NCBI GenBank assembly: GCA_002721895.1
Contig: PBLV01000032.1
Location: forward strand, 28,131-36,305
Source of the DNA: Verrucomicrobiales bacterium
GTDB lineage: Bacteria; Verrucomicrobiota; Verrucomicrobiae; Limisphaerales; UBA1100
Direction: 5' to 3'
DNA length: 8,175 nt
Part shown: one piece after another, positions 5,647 to 8,175 of the stretch
Numbering within the stretch: the stretch's first letter is position 1
Layout: every line of letters begins with the position of its first letter
The notes under the pieces: model-generated
The model's database searches: none
What the model was told of the DNA's origin: nothing
The model's input: the letters and a program-made list of their open reading frames with translations, nothing else
Made by a program: the position numbers and the translations under genes

Positions 5647-6003
5647 TCACGCGTAAGCATTGAACAACCGGCCTGCATTATAGCGAGGTCCCATCAATGA
5701 AAACAGTGCAAGTCCCCGTGCCCCACTGCCAGCCACTTCCGTGGTGGGAACACTTTCGATCATCGACCGCGTTTGCACATTCCCACGTTCGCGGTTCATC
5801 CGCAGGGCGTAATAGTGCTCCCAAGCCGCCCCCTTGGCCTTGGCGTTCACCGGCACACGCTGGGAACGCGATAATCGCTCACGATCCACCGCCAATGGCC
5901 CACTATTGAGCCCACCGACAGAATCCGTGCGCGCATAAAAAGGCACGGCAGATGCACCTGCAATTTCCATGATCGTCCCGACGCAGAAACACACCACGCC
6001 CAC
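5647..6003 (-). CDS. Doubtful small ORF with hydrophobic N-terminus, hypothetical
   Basis: A 118-codon open frame from GTG (6003-6001) to TGA. The first 19 residues, MGVVCFCVGTIMEIAGASA, could be a signal peptide, followed by polar residues (YARTDSVGGLNSGPLAVDRE) and an Arg-rich middle. Third codon positions are mostly G or C, as in the neighbouring real genes. Against it, there is no ATG at the N-terminus, no ribosome binding site is visible, the frame stays open upstream to near 6101 without a good start, and I recognise no family. It fills an otherwise empty 497-bp gap (5605-6101) between two minus-strand genes, which favours a real or decayed gene. The true start may lie elsewhere, or this may be a gene remnant. 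Confidence 0.4.
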   Translation of the reverse strand: MGVVCFCVGTIMEIAGASAVPFYARTDSVGGLNSGPLAVDRERLSRSQRVPVNAKAKGAAWEHYYALRMNRERGNVQTRSMIESVPTTEVAGSGARGLALFSLMGPRYNAGRLFNAYA

Positions 6004-6101
6004 GACGTGGATAAGAATTCTGCCAGCGCCGATGAAGATACCCGGAAATTGCCTCTGGGCAATATTAAAGAATCCCGGCGATTTGAATTGAAAGATACTG
6101 C

Positions 6102-6818
6102 TTAAGGATACCAGTTGCGCAACCGCACCTCGGCCGCATCGCCCACAAGGGTTTTGAATTTGGCGGTATCCTGACCGCGCGAATGGTACGGATAAACCAC
6201 CTTCGGCTTAAACGCCTTCACCGCCTCGGCAGCCGCCGCTACATCCATCGTGTACGGCAGATTCATGCAAAGAAAGGCCACGTCGATGCCCTTGAGCGCG
6301 CGCATCTCCACAGTGCCCTCGGTATCGCCGCTGATGTAAACACGCTTACCGCCGAGGTTGAGCACGTAACCATTGCCCTGGCCCTTTGGATGAAACCGCT
6401 TGCGCTGCACCGTGGTGTTGTAGCTGGCGATCGCCTCAAGCTTGAACCCCACCTTGTCCGTGACCGCGCCATTAGCCAGCGCAATTGATTTCGCCTGTAA
6501 TCCTTCGCCCAACGCCTTTGCCAAGGGAAGCGGTGCGACGATCTGCGTCTTGGGCCCCACCACCGCCTTCAGCACGGCCTCACGATAATGGTCGCCATGC
6601 ACATGAGTCAGCAGTACGAGATCCGGTTTTGGAAACGCCTTGTACCAGGTGGGTTGCCCAACCGGATCGACGTAGATTGTTTTGCCACCCCACTCCACCA
6701 CCATGGTGGCGTGGTTGATGGGCGTGATTACGGCGTTACCCTTGGTGGTCTTGATTTTTTCCGCCGCCGGCAAAGTGAACGCCAATAGCAACGAACCCAA
6801 AATTCGGATCAATTTCAC
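6102..6818 (-). CDS. Exported metallo-beta-lactamase-fold hydrolase (UlaG/UPF0173-like)
   Basis: 238 residues from a GTG start (6818-6816); an in-frame TAG upstream and no ATG in between support it. Residues 1-19 (MKLIRILGSLLLAFTLPAA) form a signal peptide. INHATMVVEWGGKTIYVDP (34-52) is the first strand block of the UlaG-like subgroup. LLTHVHGDH (69-77) is the H-x-H-x-D-H metal motif with His72, His74, Asp76 and His77. SGDTE (163-167) supplies the bridging Asp165, and YPYHS (209-213) the last metal ligand His212. RKRFHPKGQGNGYVLNLGGK (139-158) is also typical of the subgroup. The protein should bind two metal ions and hydrolyse an ester, lactone or phosphodiester in the periplasm; the substrate is unknown. 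It lies 67 bp after an exported hypothetical gene on the same strand, so co-transcription is likely. The stop is TAA. Confidence 0.93.
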   Translation of the reverse strand: MKLIRILGSLLLAFTLPAAEKIKTTKGNAVITPINHATMVVEWGGKTIYVDPVGQPTWYKAFPKPDLVLLTHVHGDHYREAVLKAVVGPKTQIVAPLPLAKALGEGLQAKSIALANGAVTDKVGFKLEAIASYNTTVQRKRFHPKGQGNGYVLNLGGKRVYISGDTEGTVEMRALKGIDVAFLCMNLPYTMDVAAAAEAVKAFKPKVVYPYHSRGQDTAKFKTLVGDAAEVRLRNWYP

Positions 6819-6885
6819 GCCGATAGAATAGTTGCGAAACTACCCAATGGCAATCGATTTACCGTTGCACCTGCCGCACGTCATT

Positions 6886-7512
6886 TCATTTTGCCTTCTT
6901 CAAGGCCACCTTGCCGCGGATATCGCGCAGGGTTTTCCAGATCGCCTTGTCACGCGTTTGCGGCGAGGCGCACACAAACAGGTACTGGTGCGGGGACTTT
7001 GCGTACTGCCAAGTCTGCAGTTCAAAATGCAGCGTCTGCATCTTGCGTGTTGCAAAGGGCTCGATCCATTTCACGGTGGCGGAGAACGATTTCACGTTGT
7101 GTGCCCCCTTTGGTTTGATCTCAAAATGCTTCATCGGTTTCACGGTCACGGCAAACTCGCTCGTATCCAATTTCGGATTATCCAGCCGCGCTTTGGATAG
7201 GCCGGTGTAGTAGGTGAAAAGTTCCTTTTGCAACACCTTGGTGGTCAACTCCGGCTTGGCTTCCACCGCGAAGAGGAAAACATACGTAAAAAAATCCGGC
7301 TGATCGGCCTTGAACATGCCGGGCGCGAAGAGGATTTCCTCGATGCCTTTGAGGCCCAGATCCGGCGCAAAGCCTTTCGGCGGCAGCGCAATGCGTTCGC
7401 CAAACCACTTGGGCGTGGGCTTGGGGATGTCAAACTGCTGCTGCGCCAACGGCTGCGCCGCTGACAAGGAAAAGCCGGCCAACGCCAGGCAGATAAGTCC
7501 GATTTGTTTCAT
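6886..7512 (-). CDS. Exported hypothetical protein, family not recognised
   Basis: 208 residues. Residues 1-18 (MKQIGLICLALAGFSLSA) form a signal peptide, probably cleaved before AQPLAQQQ. The mature protein is soluble, with alternating strand-like segments (FFTYVFLFAVEAKPELTTKV, KSFSATVKWIEPFATRKM, LHFELQTWQYAKSPHQYLFV) and many Lys, ending in GKVALKKAK. There is one Cys and no obvious catalytic motif. It starts 18 bp after the stop of the PQQ-like gene, with AAGGA between them, and is followed by the MBL-fold gene. That order suggests a three-gene unit. The stop is TGA. No function can be assigned from sequence. Confidence 0.85.
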   Translation of the reverse strand: MKQIGLICLALAGFSLSAAQPLAQQQFDIPKPTPKWFGERIALPPKGFAPDLGLKGIEEILFAPGMFKADQPDFFTYVFLFAVEAKPELTTKVLQKELFTYYTGLSKARLDNPKLDTSEFAVTVKPMKHFEIKPKGAHNVKSFSATVKWIEPFATRKMQTLHFELQTWQYAKSPHQYLFVCASPQTRDKAIWKTLRDIRGKVALKKAK

Positions 7513-7530
7513 AATTCTTTTAGGTTCCTT

Positions 7531-8175
7531 TTACTTAGCCCCGATCGCGTACAGCGCCTCGTGGGTGCGGAGGTAGATGCGGCCGTTGCTGGGGGCCGGG
7601 GAGGCGGTGAGGCCACCGGCGAGTTTGTTTTTGGCCAGCACCTTGAATTCGCGGCCGGCCTGCAGCACCGTCACCATGCCGTCGCGGGAGGTGATGTAAA
7701 TCTTGCCGGCGCCGGTCACCGGCGAGGCGCGGTAGGTTTGGCGGTGGGGCGACTCGGAATAAAGCTGCTCGCCGGTCTTGGCATCAAGACAGATCACCGT
7801 GCCGTTTTCGCGGCAGAGATACACGAGGTTGTTGTAGATCACTGGCGAAGGCACGTCCGGTGTGCCGCGGTCAATGCGCCAGACCTCGCCCTTGCCGCCG
7901 GTGCCAATGTAGCCTTTTGCGTTCGCCACACTGATGGCCGCCACGCCGCGGTTTTTGGCCGTGGGAATCACCACCAGATCCCCATGCGCCACCGGTGAGG
8001 CCACAAAACGCAGGGTGCGATTGTAACGGTCTTTATGATTCAAGTCTCCCACCCGCCAAATTTCCTTGCCGGTGGCGGGGTCGTGGCCGATGGCGTAATC
8101 GTTGCCGTGCGTCACAATCTGAAACGTGTTCCCCACCGCCACGGCGCAGGGCGAGGCATACGAATGCTCGCACTC
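7531..8175 (-). CDS. PQQ-like beta-propeller repeat protein, N-terminus outside window
   Basis: The frame enters from the right edge (first residues ECEHSYASPCAVAVGNTFQI) and gives 214 residues to TAA at 7533-7531. The GTG codons near 8142 are internal valines, not a start. Propeller blades are evident: AIGHDPATGKEIWRVGD, then ASPVAHGDLVVIPTAKNRG, SPVIYNNLVYLCRENGTVIC, CLDAKTGEQLYSE, ASPVTGAGKIYITSRDGMVT and a last blade ASPAPSNGRIYLRTHEALYA. The D-x-x-TGK/TGE-x-x-W/Y repeats and the end of the chain match exported PQQ-like proteins such as the one at 4387-5604, though the two are clearly different sequences. The missing part presumably holds a signal peptide and the first blades. The exported hypothetical gene follows 18 bp downstream. 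Confidence 0.92.
   Translation of the reverse strand, partial: ECEHSYASPCAVAVGNTFQIVTHGNDYAIGHDPATGKEIWRVGDLNHKDRYNRTLRFVASPVAHGDLVVIPTAKNRGVAAISVANAKGYIGTGGKGEVWRIDRGTPDVPSPVIYNNLVYLCRENGTVICLDAKTGEQLYSESPHRQTYRASPVTGAGKIYITSRDGMVTVLQAGREFKVLAKNKLAGGLTASPAPSNGRIYLRTHEALYAIGAK

Noticed and set aside
8140..8142. GTG at 8142 as start of the right-hand PQQ-like gene
   Set aside because: The frame is open to the window edge with propeller-like sequence, so the codon is an internal valine of a truncated gene.

Overview
The window (about 8.2 kb, GC-rich) looks like a chromosome fragment of a PVC-superphylum bacterium, most likely Verrucomicrobiota or a relative such as Lentisphaerota or Planctomycetota. 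The reasons are the gene types: a secreted formylglycine sulfatase, a Tat-exported Gfo/Idh/MocA oxidoreductase, two exported PQQ-like beta-propeller proteins, an exported EF-hand protein rich in Gly/Pro/Arg, and short exported proteins of unknown function. This assignment is by family content only.

Layout. At the left edge, on the minus strand, lies the N-terminal half of a sulfatase (1-629, cut by the window edge). Three bases upstream of it is a two-domain thioredoxin-fold protein (633-1637). Divergent from that is an EF-hand protein on the plus strand (1804-2619), closed by a clear intrinsic terminator (2641-2669). A Tat-signal Gfo/Idh/MocA oxidoreductase follows on the plus strand (2789-4060). 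The rest is minus strand. Read in the direction of transcription from the right edge it holds a partial PQQ-like propeller protein (8175-7531), an exported hypothetical protein (7512-6886), an exported metallo-beta-lactamase-fold hydrolase (6818-6102), a doubtful small ORF (6003-5647), a second PQQ-like propeller protein (5604-4387) and a small putative lipoprotein overlapping its stop (4390/4384-4070).

The main discovery is the thioredoxin-fold gene. A naive reading finds two pieces: an N-terminal piece with signal peptide and the first thioredoxin strand/helix, ending in TGA at 1454-1452, and a 267-codon ORF that appears to start at 1436. The two are in the same frame, separated only by that TGA. 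The TGA follows a Trp at the place where thioredoxin-like proteins carry their redox Cys (reading W-U-P-G-K), and is followed by a 5-bp GC-rich hairpin (CAGGA-GTT-TCCTG) whose G-starting loop begins 26 nt after the TGA, which fits bacterial SECIS models. The best reading is one 334-residue exported selenoprotein with Sec62 and a nearby Cys54. TGA is used as an ordinary terminator by several neighbouring ORFs, so wholesale recoding of TGA is unlikely.

Functionally most products carry export signals and would act in the envelope or periplasm. The Trx-like selenoprotein and the sulfatase probably form one transcription unit. The MBL hydrolase, the hypothetical and the right-hand PQQ-like protein may form another.
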